From NCBI RefSeq assembly GCF_027271155.1, contig NZ_CP114542.1, positions 2,909,989 through 2,973,988 of the forward strand: a stretch of DNA of 64,000 nt, written 5' to 3'. Source of the DNA: Brevundimonas subvibrioides. Its GTDB lineage: Bacteria; Pseudomonadota; Alphaproteobacteria; Caulobacterales; Caulobacteraceae. The first letter of the stretch is position 1, and each line of letters begins with the position of its first letter. Below are positions 44,731-53,738 of this stretch, in pieces. The notes under the pieces are model-generated. The model was not told the origin of the DNA, searched no databases, and saw nothing but the letters and a program-made list of their open reading frames with translations. The position numbers were made by a program, and so were the translations under genes.

Positions 44731-45539
44731 CATTCTCTCCTGAACACCCGGCTGGTGCCGTACCCCATGGCGAGCGCCAGCAGCACGCACAGCACCCCAT
44801 AGGTCCAGGGGCGGCGGTGGGCGAACTCATAGATGTCGCGCTCGAAGCCGACCTTTTCCACCGTCAGGGTCAGGTTCGACACCCCGGCCGGCTCCCCGTC
44901 GCGGAACAGCCAGACCTGGGCATAGTACTGGCCGGTCGGCGCGGTGGCGGGCAGTTTGACCTCGGCCCGGAACAGGCCCCGGTCGACGAAGGTGACGCCC
45001 TCCGGATCGGTGTCGTAGAGGGCGGCGTCCTCCTTCAGCCGGATCACGGCGCGACGCCAGTCGAGGTAGTCCTCGCCCAGCCGGCTGATGACCACGTCGC
45101 GCACGCCATAGCGGGTGACGGTGCGGCTTTCCTCGGGCGCATCGATGCGCAGGTGATCGACGCCGACGCCCAGCCGGCGCAGCTGGCCGAAATCGGCGAC
45201 ATCACTGAGTGGCCGGGTCGAGGCCGTCATGTAGAAGCCGGGCGCGCCCTCGAACAGGACCGGGCGGCTGTTCAGCCAGACGCCGTTGTTGCGGGTCTTC
45301 CTGACCAGACGGACGGGGGCGTCGGGGCCGCGCACGACCACCACCACATCGGTGGGATCGTCGGTCGGATTGAAGACCGCGCCATACAGCACCAGCGTCG
45401 CGCCGCGAAAGCGGGAGTCGACCTTTACCCGGGCATCGGTCAGGGCGGCAGCGACCCTCAGCTCGGTCGCCGTGGCCTCGGATCGTTCCGGAGGCGGCGC
45501 TTCGAGCGCGGGCGGCGGGGGTGGGAGGGCCTGGATCAC
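44730..45539 (-). CDS. TIGR02186 family protein linked to a TSUP permease
   Basis: A 269-residue protein with a beta-rich domain (about 35-230; LVLYGAVFNPTDDPTDVVVVV and VKLPATAPTGQYYAQVWLFRDG are the conserved blocks, separated in the chain) and a C-terminal transmembrane segment near 245-263. This matches the TIGR02186 family, which is almost always encoded next to a TauE/SafE permease. The start is GTG 45539, overlapping the permease stop (GTGA). Unlike many family members it has no N-terminal signal peptide but a Pro-rich start, MIQALPPPPPALEAPPPE. It probably works with the permease in sulfur-compound transport. Confidence 0.75.
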   Translation of the reverse strand: MIQALPPPPPALEAPPPERSEATATELRVAAALTDARVKVDSRFRGATLVLYGAVFNPTDDPTDVVVVVRGPDAPVRLVRKTRNNGVWLNSRPVLFEGAPGFYMTASTRPLSDVADFGQLRRLGVGVDHLRIDAPEESRTVTRYGVRDVVISRLGEDYLDWRRAVIRLKEDAALYDTDPEGVTFVDRGLFRAEVKLPATAPTGQYYAQVWLFRDGEPAGVSNLTLTVEKVGFERDIYEFAHRRPWTYGVLCVLLALAMGYGTSRVFRRE

Positions 45540-46462
45540 CGGTCGGAAATCCCCGGGGCCAGCAGGAAGATGTCGTGGGGCCGCACGAACAGGCTCAGAC
45601 CCATCTGGATGCCGACGAACAGGATCAGCAGGGCCAGGGCGGCCCGCAGGACATCAGCGCGGAACCGCCCCGCATAGCGGGCGCCGAGCTGGGCACCGAC
45701 GACACCGCCGGTCAGCAACAGGGTCGACAGGACGATGTCGACGGTCTGGTTGCGACCCGCCTGCAGGATGGTGGTGATGGCGGTGGTGATGATGATCTGG
45801 AACAGGCTGGTTCCGACCACCACGCCGGCGCGCATCCGCAGGGCATAGAGCATGGCCGGGACCAGGATGAAGCCGCCACCGACGCCCATGATGGCGGACA
45901 GGATGCCGGCGAACACACCGAGACCAAACGGCGGGATGGCACTGATGTAGAGGCCGGATTTCGGAAACCGCACCTTCCAGGGGAGGCCGTAGAGCCAGAG
46001 CGGACGTCGGCGTTCCTTGTGCGGCGCGACCTCGCCCCGGTACCGGCGCAGGATCTCACTGAGGCTCTCGTACAGCATCAGCAGGCCGATGGAGCCGAGC
46101 AGCAGCAGATAGGACACGGCCACGACGAGGTCGGCCTGGCCAAGCAGGCGCAGATAGCGGAAGAGCTCGACACCACCGATGGCCCCGACGGCACCACCGA
46201 CCGCCATGATCGCGCCCATGCGGTAGTCGACCGCCCCCTGGCCGGAGTAGCGGATCACCCCGGAGGTCGAGGAGGCGACGACGTGGCTGGCCTGGCTGGC
46301 CACGGCGACGACGGGAGGGATGCCCAGGAAGACGAGCACCGGGGCCATCAGGAAGCCACCGCCGATGCCGAACAGTCCGGACACGAAGCCAACCAGCGCC
46401 CCCAGCAGGACCAGGAGCGGCCAGTTCACCGAAACCTCGGCGATCGGCAGATAGATCTCCAA
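45536..46462 (-). CDS. Sulfite exporter TauE/SafE family (TSUP) permease
   Basis: A 308-residue permease with two related halves. The repeated glycine motif is SGLFGIGGGFLMAPVLVFLG (near 28-47) in the first half and SAIMGVGGGFILVPAM in the second. About eight hydrophobic segments are present. TSUP proteins carry sulfite, sulfoacetate, taurine-derived or other organosulfur anions. It leads the operon permease - TIGR02186 - DUF3429. The direction of transport and the substrate are unknown. Confidence 0.9.
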   Translation of the reverse strand: MEIYLPIAEVSVNWPLLVLLGALVGFVSGLFGIGGGFLMAPVLVFLGIPPVVAVASQASHVVASSTSGVIRYSGQGAVDYRMGAIMAVGGAVGAIGGVELFRYLRLLGQADLVVAVSYLLLLGSIGLLMLYESLSEILRRYRGEVAPHKERRRPLWLYGLPWKVRFPKSGLYISAIPPFGLGVFAGILSAIMGVGGGFILVPAMLYALRMRAGVVVGTSLFQIIITTAITTILQAGRNQTVDIVLSTLLLTGGVVGAQLGARYAGRFRADVLRAALALLILFVGIQMGLSLFVRPHDIFLLAPGISDR

Positions 46463-46558
46463 AGGGCGGGCCTTCGGCTGGGAAAAAACGCTGGGCGCCG
46501 GAAGGCGAGCGCGGGTGTCTTAACCGGGCGACCGGTGAAGGGCCACCCGCATCATGCG

Positions 46559-49528
46559 TCAGGCGAGCGGTTCGGTGGCGAAGGCCTCGGCCTGGGCGCG
46601 GGCTGTCTGGCGCTGGGCGGCGGGGATGGTCGGGGCCAGACGATCGACGGCGGCCTGGGCCTGGGGGTCGCCGGCACGGGCGGCGATCAGGTACCAGCGA
46701 TAGGCCTGGGTCGGGTTGGGCGCGATACCCTCGTCGCCATTCTCGTAGATGCGGGCGACATTGTACTGGCTGTCGACCAGGCCGCGATCGGCAGCCTTCT
46801 TGAGCCAGTCCAGAGCCTCGACGCGATCGCGCGATCCACCGACACCCTCGAACAGGTACATCGCATAGTTATGCATGCCCTGCGGGTCGCCGCCTTCGGC
46901 CGCACGGCGGGCCCACTGACGGCTTTCGGCGGAATCGACGGTCAGGCCGGTCGATCCGGTCTGATACAGGCTCGCCAGCTTCAGCTGGGCCTCGGGGTTA
47001 CCCAGATTGGCGGCGCGGGTCAGGGTCTCGACCCCGGCAGGATCGTTGCGGGTCAACTGCTCCAGCGCCTGGGCATACAGGGTCTGGGCTTCGGTCTTGT
47101 CGACGGGGGCCGCATCGACCGTGCCGTCGGTCGGCGTGAGGGCCAGGGCGGCGATCGGCGGTGCCTCGGCGCTCAATCCGGACAGGCCGGTCAGACGCCC
47201 GATGTCGTCGAAGTCGTAACCGGCGGCGCGGCCGGTCGCCCACAAACCGCCGACCACGGCCATGCCGGTGACGGAGGCGATGAAGGCCTTCTTGACCGTG
47301 CCGTCGCCGCGCTGGGCCTGCTTGTCCAGCCGCTCCTGCAGTTTGGACTTGCCGCCGCGCTTGAGGCTCATGCCGAAGCCGGCCCGGGGTGCGGGTTCCG
47401 GCGGGGCAGCGTTCATGGCGGCCCGGGCGGCCTCGATGGTATCGCGGGTCGAGGCGGAGCGACCGGCGGCAGCACCGGCGGCCATACTGGCCCGCATCCG
47501 GCGCGGATCGACGAACTCGGTCTCTGCCGAATACGTCTCGATGCCGTCGTCATAGAGGCGGGCCGGAGCCGCGGTCTCCGCGGCGATCGAGCCACCGAAG
47601 GACTGGGGCTGGCTCTCGAACCCGGCGATCGCGCCCAGCGCGTCGGACACATCGGCCCCGCCATAGCTGCCAAACGGCCCCGCCGCGAAGGCGGCGGTCT
47701 GGCCCTGCATCGGGTCATCCTGCACGGGGTCGGCGTAGGCGACCTGCGTTTCCACCGGCTCGAACCGGCGCGGCAGGCTGTCGAAGATTTCTTCCGGCGC
47801 CGCGGCCTGCGGACCCTGGGGGAACGGTTTCAGATCGGCGGCCAGGGGATCGATCGACCAGCCATCGGCCGGGACATCAGACCCGGAGTCGAACCCGTCG
47901 TCCGGGAAGGCGGCGGCGCGCCAGTCCGGCTGGGCGAACTCGGAGGCGACCGGCTCTGGCTCCGGCAAGGGCGCGGGCGCGACCGGCTGGGCCAGACGGT
48001 GTTCCAGGGTCTCGCGGGCCTCGGCCAGCAGCCTGGCCGTCCGCTCCTCGGACAGCCGCATCCGCTCGGCCAGTTCGCCCGAGGCGCGGTCGTAGCGTTG
48101 CTCGATCCGGTCCGAGCCCTCGACCATGCGCCGACTGATGTCTTCGAGGGCCTGGGCGGACTTGCGTTCCGACTGGGCGATGCGATCGGCCAGCCGGTCG
48201 GAAATGCGGGTGATCTCGACGCCCAGCTTTTCCAGGGCGATCGAATGCTGGTCTTCGGCACGGGTCAGCCGCTGTTCGACGGCCTGACCATAGCGGCCCA
48301 TGTCCTGTTCGATCTTCGCCGACAGGGTGCGGGTCAGGGCGGCTTCGAACTTCTCCAGACGGGCGTCGCCGACCGTCTCGATGCGGTCGACGCGGCTGTC
48401 CAGGTTCTGGGCGATGCGCAGGACCTCGCGGCCCATGGCCTCGATTCCCTGGGCGGAGCGTCGCTCGGCGGCGCTGGCCTGTTCGCCCAGCGACTGGACG
48501 GTGGCCTCGATCCGGGTCATCCGGCCTTCGCTCTCGGCCGTCTCCAGCCGCCGCATCATGTCCGTGCGGTTGGTCTCGACCTGGCGCGACAGGGTCTCGG
48601 CCAGTTTCTCGAAGCGCGCGGCCTCGCGCAGGCCTTCCGGCTCGACGCGGGTCTCGGCGGCGCGCAGACGCTGGTCCAGCCCGGCAAAGGACCGCTCCAG
48701 ACTGCGCAGCGCCTGGGACGTCTGGTTCTGGGCCGCGTCCAGGCGCTGGCCGACCTGGTTCAGCAGTTCGGTTCCGGCTCCGGCACCGGCGGCCTTCTCG
48801 ACGGCCTCGATCCGCTGGATCAGGGCCTGGCCATTCGCGCGCTGACGCTCCTCGATGTCGTAAAGGCGGCTGGTCAGGGCAGCGACGGCAGTGTCGGTCT
48901 TGCCGAACCCGTCCAGGCGCTGGTGGGCCTCGATCAGCCCGGTGCGCTGGCGTTCCTCGACGTCATAAAGACGCCCGGCCAGGGTCCCCAGGGCCTGTTC
49001 GACCTTGCTCAGGGTCTCGGCCGACTTTGGCCCGACCTCGCGCTCGAAGGCGCGCAGGCGGCGGTGGCCTTCCTTCAGCTCCTCGGAGATGTCGTCGATC
49101 CGGCGGCCGTACTGACCGGCCTGCTGGTCCTGCGCCTCCATGCGCCGCACCAGGCCGGACACGGCCTGATCGACCCCCTGGATGGCGATCGTCGAGCGGC
49201 GCTCTGCGGCTTCCAGACGCGCGGCGATCGCATCGACGGACGCCGCGACGCGCTGCAGGGTATCGTCGGACCCGGCACGCCAGGACCGGTCCTCGGCCTC
49301 ATAGGCGTCGTCGAGCCGACGCGAACGGCCCCGGCGCTCGAAGATTTCCGAGGCGTGCGGGCGGCGCGGCAGCGGCTGGACGCCGGCATCGTCCTCGCCG
49401 TCCTCCATGATCATGGTATTCAGCCATTCGCCCAGCGTCATGCCGGACCGGCGCGCCAGGTCCTTGGCGACCTCACGCGCCTTCGGGTCGATGCCCTTTA
49501 CGCTCCACGGCGCGGCGGCTGCGCTCAC
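46559..49528 (-). CDS. podJ: PodJ-like polar organelle development protein
   Basis: A 989-residue protein opening with SVKGIDPKAREVAKDLARRS, the N-terminus of PodJ. A long cytoplasmic coiled coil (about 85-530) of AERRS- and YDVEERQR-type repeats follows, then a disordered acidic/proline region, one transmembrane segment near 750-768 (AFIASVTGMAVVGGLW), and periplasmic SEL1/TPR repeats (about 805-950). PodJ localises PleC and organises the new pole in Caulobacter. The protein ends soon after the SEL1 repeats with no obvious peptidoglycan-binding domain, which Caulobacter PodJ has. A GANTC site spans the start region and a CtrA-like box lies upstream. Confidence 0.85.
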   Translation of the reverse strand: MSAAAAPWSVKGIDPKAREVAKDLARRSGMTLGEWLNTMIMEDGEDDAGVQPLPRRPHASEIFERRGRSRRLDDAYEAEDRSWRAGSDDTLQRVAASVDAIAARLEAAERRSTIAIQGVDQAVSGLVRRMEAQDQQAGQYGRRIDDISEELKEGHRRLRAFEREVGPKSAETLSKVEQALGTLAGRLYDVEERQRTGLIEAHQRLDGFGKTDTAVAALTSRLYDIEERQRANGQALIQRIEAVEKAAGAGAGTELLNQVGQRLDAAQNQTSQALRSLERSFAGLDQRLRAAETRVEPEGLREAARFEKLAETLSRQVETNRTDMMRRLETAESEGRMTRIEATVQSLGEQASAAERRSAQGIEAMGREVLRIAQNLDSRVDRIETVGDARLEKFEAALTRTLSAKIEQDMGRYGQAVEQRLTRAEDQHSIALEKLGVEITRISDRLADRIAQSERKSAQALEDISRRMVEGSDRIEQRYDRASGELAERMRLSEERTARLLAEARETLEHRLAQPVAPAPLPEPEPVASEFAQPDWRAAAFPDDGFDSGSDVPADGWSIDPLAADLKPFPQGPQAAAPEEIFDSLPRRFEPVETQVAYADPVQDDPMQGQTAAFAAGPFGSYGGADVSDALGAIAGFESQPQSFGGSIAAETAAPARLYDDGIETYSAETEFVDPRRMRASMAAGAAAGRSASTRDTIEAARAAMNAAPPEPAPRAGFGMSLKRGGKSKLQERLDKQAQRGDGTVKKAFIASVTGMAVVGGLWATGRAAGYDFDDIGRLTGLSGLSAEAPPIAALALTPTDGTVDAAPVDKTEAQTLYAQALEQLTRNDPAGVETLTRAANLGNPEAQLKLASLYQTGSTGLTVDSAESRQWARRAAEGGDPQGMHNYAMYLFEGVGGSRDRVEALDWLKKAADRGLVDSQYNVARIYENGDEGIAPNPTQAYRWYLIAARAGDPQAQAAVDRLAPTIPAAQRQTARAQAEAFATEPLA

Positions 49529-49579
49529 TGATTCGGCTCCCGACCCATTGGGTCACGCTAATCGCCCACATCCGGGGTG

Positions 49580-49595
49580 TAAACGCATCGTTAAC
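49580..49595. promoter_or_regulatory. CtrA-like box upstream of podJ (TAAA-N7-TTAAC)
   Basis: TAAA (49580-49583), seven bases and TTAAC (49591-49595) form a one-mismatch match to the CtrA consensus TTAA-N7-TTAAC, 52-67 bases upstream of podJ. A GATTC (GANTC) CcrM site lies at 49530-49534 next to the start codon. Both fit cell-cycle control of podJ but are short motifs and may be chance. Confidence 0.35.
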
Positions 49596-49745
49596 CCCAA
49601 CATCTAGCGGAAGGTTCATTCTCCTGTGGACAGGGGTCGCCAGAGCGAAATCGGAGGCCTGATCGGGGGCAACCGGTCGTGACGTTCAACCCTCCGGCAA
49701 GGGATTGGCTTGCCGACGGGGGGTGCCTCGCCCACATGACGGCGC

Positions 49746-49946
49746 GTGTCCCTGACCCTTACCCTCTGGCTGCTGGCGGCGGCCCTGATCGTCTGTATGT
49801 TCGCGGGCTGGCGCGGGGCCCGGCCCAGCGATTTTCTGCGGCCGCGCATGGTGCCCTGGCGGTTCATCATGCTGCTGGCGGGTGCGATGGCCTTCCTGCT
49901 GCTGGTGCATCTGGGCGCGCTGGCGGGCTTCACCCGGCCGTCGTGA
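49746..49946 (+). CDS. Small hydrophobic membrane protein
   Basis: A 66-residue protein with two transmembrane segments (near 4-21 and 40-60) joined by a short basic loop, GWRGARPSDFLRPRMVPWRF. The start is GTG 49746; no strong ribosome site precedes it. It resembles short conserved hypotheticals of Caulobacterales. The function is unknown. The 217 bases between podJ and this gene hold only the podJ promoter region. Confidence 0.6.
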   Translation: MSLTLTLWLLAAALIVCMFAGWRGARPSDFLRPRMVPWRFIMLLAGAMAFLLLVHLGALAGFTRPS

Positions 49947-50020
49947 CGCACGGGGCCAGAGGGAACGGTGTCGCAGCCGGGCGGTTATTGCGGCCGACCC
50001 ATTCGCCAAGGAGCGCTGCG

Positions 50021-50530
50021 ATGTCCGACAAGACCCTGACTGCCGACGAAGCCAAGGACCATTTCTGGAAGGCCCTGAAGGACTCCAACACCGGTCTGCT
50101 GGGCCTCGACCAGGCCGGCTATCACGCCCAGCCCATGACCGCCTTCCGCGAGGAAGAGACCGGCACGATCTGGTTCTTCACCCGCGACGACACCGACCTG
50201 GCCCGGGATGCCGGGATCGGCGGCGGCCAGAACGCCATGTTCCACTATGGATCGAAGGACCAGAAGGTCTGGGCCTGCATCCACGGGGAACTGTCCGTCC
50301 ACGGCCCGGACCGCACCCTCATCGACCGCCACTGGAACCCGGTCCTCGCCGCCTGGTATCCCGAGGGCAAGGACGATCCTCACCTGACCATCCTGCGCTT
50401 CGACGGCGACGACGGCCGGGTGTGGGTGTCAGACGGCGGTCTGCTCACCTTCGCCTTCGAGATCGCCAAAGCCAACCTGACGAAGACCCTGCCCGACGCC
50501 GGCGGCGTGGCGAACGTGAATCTTCAATAG
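50021..50530 (+). CDS. Pyridoxamine 5'-phosphate oxidase-like (general stress FMN-binding) protein
   Basis: The 169-residue split-barrel protein is of the general stress protein 26 type. TGLLGLDQAGYHAQPMTAF, with the core TIWFFTRDDTDLARD and AWYPEGKDDPHLTILRF, matches the flavin-binding barrel. AAGGAG (50008-50013) precedes ATG 50021 by seven bases. Such proteins bind FMN or haem, often without a known substrate. The gene stands alone between the small membrane protein and the MmcQ-like gene. Confidence 0.87.
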   Translation: MSDKTLTADEAKDHFWKALKDSNTGLLGLDQAGYHAQPMTAFREEETGTIWFFTRDDTDLARDAGIGGGQNAMFHYGSKDQKVWACIHGELSVHGPDRTLIDRHWNPVLAAWYPEGKDDPHLTILRFDGDDGRVWVSDGGLLTFAFEIAKANLTKTLPDAGGVANVNLQ

Positions 50531-50625
50531 TTGATCGGCCGCTCACCGACGGCTGCAGGGGCGTTGCGTGAGCGCGACGCCCCTTGTCTGTTGACGCGAC
50601 CCAGGTTCGGAGCATCCTCGCTGAC

Positions 50626-50985
50626 ATGGCCTCGCCCGACGACCTTGCCCGGATCGCGCTGTCCCTGCCCGGGGTCGTCGGGGAAGGCGTCGACTTCGCG
50701 ATCGGCAGGAAGGCGATTTGCTGGACCTATCTGGCGCGCGCAACGCCCAGGGGCCGCCGGGAACCGGTGGACGGCGTCGTGGCCATCCGCTGCGATCTGA
50801 CCGCCAAGGAGATGCTGATCGCCACGGTCCCGGACCGATTTTTCGACGACGATCACTACCGGGGCTATCCCGCCGTGCTCGCCCGGCTGGATGCGCTGGA
50901 CCCCTCCGAACTGGCCGGATTGCTCCAGACGGCGTGGAGTCTTCAGGCCCCGGCCCGACTGAAGAAAACGCCTCGCGAACCCTAA
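50626..50985 (+). CDS. MmcQ/YjbR family DNA-binding-fold protein
   Basis: The 119-residue protein has the YjbR (CyaY-like) fold: [17 protein letters not shown] at the start, the beta-hairpin [13 protein letters not shown] and [21 protein letters not shown], the signature region. The role is unknown and DNA binding has been suggested for the fold. The ATG at 50626 is used; a TTG at 50584 would add 14 residues. The stop overlaps the argF stop region of the opposite strand. Confidence 0.82.
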   Translation: MASPDDLARIALSLPGVVGEGVDFAIGRKAICWTYLARATPRGRREPVDGVVAIRCDLTAKEMLIATVPDRFFDDDHYRGYPAVLARLDALDPSELAGLLQTAWSLQAPARLKKTPREP

Positions 50986-51896
50986 CCCGCGAAGCACCAG
51001 GCCAGCACGGCCTTCTGGGCGTGGATGCGGTTCTCGGCCTCGTCCCAGACCAGGGAGCGCGGCCCGTCGATCACGGCGTCGGTCACCTCCTCGCCCCGGT
51101 GGGCAGGCAGGCAGTGCAGGAAGACCGCGTCCGGGTCGGCCAGGTCCATCAGGGCCTCATCGACGGTGTAGCTCTCGAAGGCGTGCAGGCGCGCCTCGTA
51201 GTCGCCGTCCCCCATCGATACCCAGGTATCGGTGACCACGACGTCGGCTCCGCGCACGGCGTCCTTCGGATCGCTGGTCAGGGTCACGGCATTGCCGCCC
51301 CTGGCCAGGTCGTGCAGGTCCGGGTGATACTCGGCCGGGCAGGCGACGTTCAGGTGGAAGCCCAGCTTCGGGGCCGCGTGCATGAAGCTGTGGCAGACGT
51401 TGTTGCCGTCGCCGATCCAGGCGATCGTCCGGCCCTCGATCGGGCCGCGCTGTTCCTCGATCGTCATGATGTCGGCCAGGATCTGGCAGGGATGCGAGCG
51501 GTCGGTCAGGCCGTTGACGACAGGCACGGTGGCGACGCGGGCGAACCGCTCGACGTCCTCATGGCTGTTGGCGCGGATCATCACCGCATCGACCATCCGC
51601 GACAACACCCGGGCGGTGTCCTCGACCGGCTCGCCACGCCCCAGCTGCATGTCGCCGGCGTTGGCGATGATCGAGGCCCCGCCCAGCTGGCGGATGGCGG
51701 CGTCGAAGCTGAACCGCGTGCGGGTCGAGTTCTTCTCGAAGATCATCGCCAGAACGCGATCCTTCGCGGGCGCATCGGCGTCGACCCAGCCCTGGGGCTT
51801 GCCCCTGCGGGCCGCCTTGCGCGCATGGGCGTCGTCGAGGATGGCGCGGAGATCGGCGGCTTCAAGCCGATGGATGTCGAGGAAGTGGCGGGTCAT
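50982..51896 (-). CDS. argF: Ornithine carbamoyltransferase
   Basis: The 304-residue enzyme makes citrulline from ornithine and carbamoyl phosphate. The carbamoyl-phosphate loop is [12 protein letters not shown] (near 51-62), with [17 protein letters not shown] and the ornithine-site [10 protein letters not shown]. The start ATG 51896 ([15 protein letters not shown]) is standard for alphaproteobacterial ArgF. In related genomes argD is directly upstream on the same strand; here a GxxExxY gene and inverted repeats sit between them. Confidence 0.96.
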   Translation of the reverse strand: MTRHFLDIHRLEAADLRAILDDAHARKAARRGKPQGWVDADAPAKDRVLAMIFEKNSTRTRFSFDAAIRQLGGASIIANAGDMQLGRGEPVEDTARVLSRMVDAVMIRANSHEDVERFARVATVPVVNGLTDRSHPCQILADIMTIEEQRGPIEGRTIAWIGDGNNVCHSFMHAAPKLGFHLNVACPAEYHPDLHDLARGGNAVTLTSDPKDAVRGADVVVTDTWVSMGDGDYEARLHAFESYTVDEALMDLADPDAVFLHCLPAHRGEEVTDAVIDGPRSLVWDEAENRIHAQKAVLAWCFAG

Positions 51897-51926
51897 GAAT
51901 GCCAATCTGGGTGCGGGGGAAGGAGG

Positions 51927-51948
51927 TTCATCACAACGGGCACAACGA
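51927..51948. repeat. Left copy of a 22-bp inverted repeat
   Basis: TTCATCACAACGGGCACAAC plus GA matches the reverse complement of 52409-52430 at 21 of 22 positions (a single G/A difference). The pair brackets the GxxExxY gene. Confidence 0.75.
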
Positions 51949-52001
51949 AGAACACAATGGACACGACGCGACCGAACGCGGATCAAGATCATCGAAAGGG
52001 G

Positions 52002-52409
52002 TCAACGGACAAGCCGGCGAAAGCCGTCCTTCAGTCTGAGCGTATTGAAGTTGATCAAGAAGCCCAGCCGCACCTTGGAAAAGCGAAGGTAGGTCAGGAG
52101 CTGGGCCGTATGGATCGACGCCAGGGTGTCGATCGCCTTGACCTCGACGATCACCTTCCGATCCACGAGGAGGTCAAGCCGGAAACCGACATCAAGCCGC
52201 TCTCCCTGGTAGGCCACGGGGACGCCGACCTGCCGCTCCACGGACAGGCCAGCGCGGGTCAGGTCCTGCGCCAGGCAATGCTCGTAGACCGACTCGAGCA
52301 GGCCCGGACCGAGTTCACGATGAACCGCGAAAGCGGCATCCATCACGGCACGCCCGACGCTATTCACATCTGCCGAAACCGCCTCGGTCTCGTTGTGTTC
52401 GTCGTGCAT
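52002..52409 (-). CDS. GxxExxY protein
   Basis: The 135-residue protein contains the defining motif [17 protein letters not shown] (near 34-50) and the PD-(D/E)XK-like core [22 protein letters not shown] (split by the strand turn), ending [11 protein letters not shown]. The family is related to restriction-endonuclease-like nucleases; its function is unknown. It is often found in loci rich in CACAACGAAG-type repeats. The gene lies between argF and argD inside an inverted repeat, and the right repeat overlaps its start codon. Confidence 0.88.
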   Translation of the reverse strand: MHDEHNETEAVSADVNSVGRAVMDAAFAVHRELGPGLLESVYEHCLAQDLTRAGLSVERQVGVPVAYQGERLDVGFRLDLLVDRKVIVEVKAIDTLASIHTAQLLTYLRFSKVRLGFLINFNTLRLKDGFRRLVR

Positions 52410-52430
52410 CGTTGTGCTCGTTGTGATGAA
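52409..52430. repeat. Right copy of the 22-bp inverted repeat
   Basis: TCGTTGTGCTCGTTGTGATG plus AA is the inverted partner of 51927-51948. Its first base is the end of the GxxExxY start codon, so the repeat may hold the promoter or translation signals of that gene. Confidence 0.75.
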
Positions 52431-52445
52431 ACCTGACCCCCCGAT

Positions 52446-53636
52446 CTAGGCCGCCATCTTGCCCCGCGCCGCCTCGCAGGTGCGTTCCAGCCGTTCGACG
52501 GCGTCGCGCGCCTCGTCGAGCGTCAGGTTCAGCGGCGGCAGCATGCGCACGCAGTTGTCGCCGCCACCTGCGATCAGCAGATGCTGTCCGTCGCGCGCCC
52601 AGCCCATGAACTCGCGATTGTTGGGCTTGAGCTTCAACCCGATCAGCAGCCCCTTGCCGCGCACATCCTCGATCACGTCGGGGAAGCGCTCTTTCAGGCC
52701 GTGCAGCTGCTGCTTCAGATAGCCGGCGATCTCGTTGACGTTGCCCAGGATCTCGGGCGTGTTGATCGCGTTGAACGCCGCCAGTCCGACCGCCATGGCC
52801 AGGGGATTGCCGCCGAAGGTCGAGCCGTGCGCGCCCACCGTCATGCCCCTGGCCGCCTCGGTGGTCGCCAGGCAGGCCCCGATCGGGAAGCCGCCACCCA
52901 GGGCCTTGGCCACGGCCATGATATCCGGGGCCATGCCGGCCCATTCGTGGGCCCACAGCTTGCCCGACCGGCCCATGCCGCACTGGACCTCGTCGAAGAT
53001 GATCAGCACGCCGTGCTGGTCGCACAGCTCGCGAAGCCCGCGCAGGCAGACGTCGGGCATGGCGCGGCAACCGCCCTCGCCCTGCACCGGCTCGACGATG
53101 ATGGCGGCGGTGTTGGGCTCGGCGATGGCGGCCTTCAGCGCCTCGTGGTCGCCCCACTTCAGCTGGTGGAAGCCCTGCATCTTGGGCCCGAAGCCCTCGG
53201 TATAGCTGGGGTTGGCGGCGGCGTTGATGGCGCCGTAGGTCCGGCCGTGGAAGGCCCCGTCGAAGCCGTAGATGTCGATCCGCTCGGGGCTCCCGTTGGC
53301 GGCGTGGTATTTCCGCGCCGTCTTCAGCGCGCATTCGACAGCTTCCGTGCCCGAATTGGTAAAGAAGACCACGTCGGCGAAGCTGGCCTCGGTCAGGGCG
53401 TCAGCCAGCTCTTCCTGACCCGGAATCCGGAAGATGTTGGACACGTGCCACAGCTTCTCGGCCTGGGCCTTGACCGCCTCGACCAGCACCGGATGGGCAT
53501 GGCCCAGGCCGTTGGTCGAGATGCCCTGGACGCAGTCCAGATACTCGGTCCCGTCCGTCGCCCACAGACGCGCGCCTCGCCCGCGATCCACTTCCAGCGG
53601 CGCGCGATTGTAGACACCCATCAAATGACCGGACAC
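52446..53636 (-). CDS. argD: Acetylornithine / succinyldiaminopimelate aminotransferase
   Basis: A 396-residue class III PLP aminotransferase. GISTNGLGHAHPVLVEAV near 38-55, FFTNSGTEAVECALK, FHGRTYGAINAA, VEPVQGEGGCRA, IIFDEVQCGMGRSG and the TFGGNPLA segment are all present; the PLP lysine is in AVAKALGGGFP. It makes N-acetylornithine for arginine synthesis and may also serve lysine synthesis. Transcription continues toward the GxxExxY gene and argF. Confidence 0.95.
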   Translation of the reverse strand: MSGHLMGVYNRAPLEVDRGRGARLWATDGTEYLDCVQGISTNGLGHAHPVLVEAVKAQAEKLWHVSNIFRIPGQEELADALTEASFADVVFFTNSGTEAVECALKTARKYHAANGSPERIDIYGFDGAFHGRTYGAINAAANPSYTEGFGPKMQGFHQLKWGDHEALKAAIAEPNTAAIIVEPVQGEGGCRAMPDVCLRGLRELCDQHGVLIIFDEVQCGMGRSGKLWAHEWAGMAPDIMAVAKALGGGFPIGACLATTEAARGMTVGAHGSTFGGNPLAMAVGLAAFNAINTPEILGNVNEIAGYLKQQLHGLKERFPDVIEDVRGKGLLIGLKLKPNNREFMGWARDGQHLLIAGGGDNCVRMLPPLNLTLDEARDAVERLERTCEAARGKMAA

Positions 53637-53738
53637 GGAAGACCTCCAAAAGAAACGAAGCCCCGGCGCGGGTGCGACGGGACTTTTTCAGGAGCGGCGG
53701 TTGTCGGATGAGGGCGCAGGGGAGTCAACACCGGGTGA

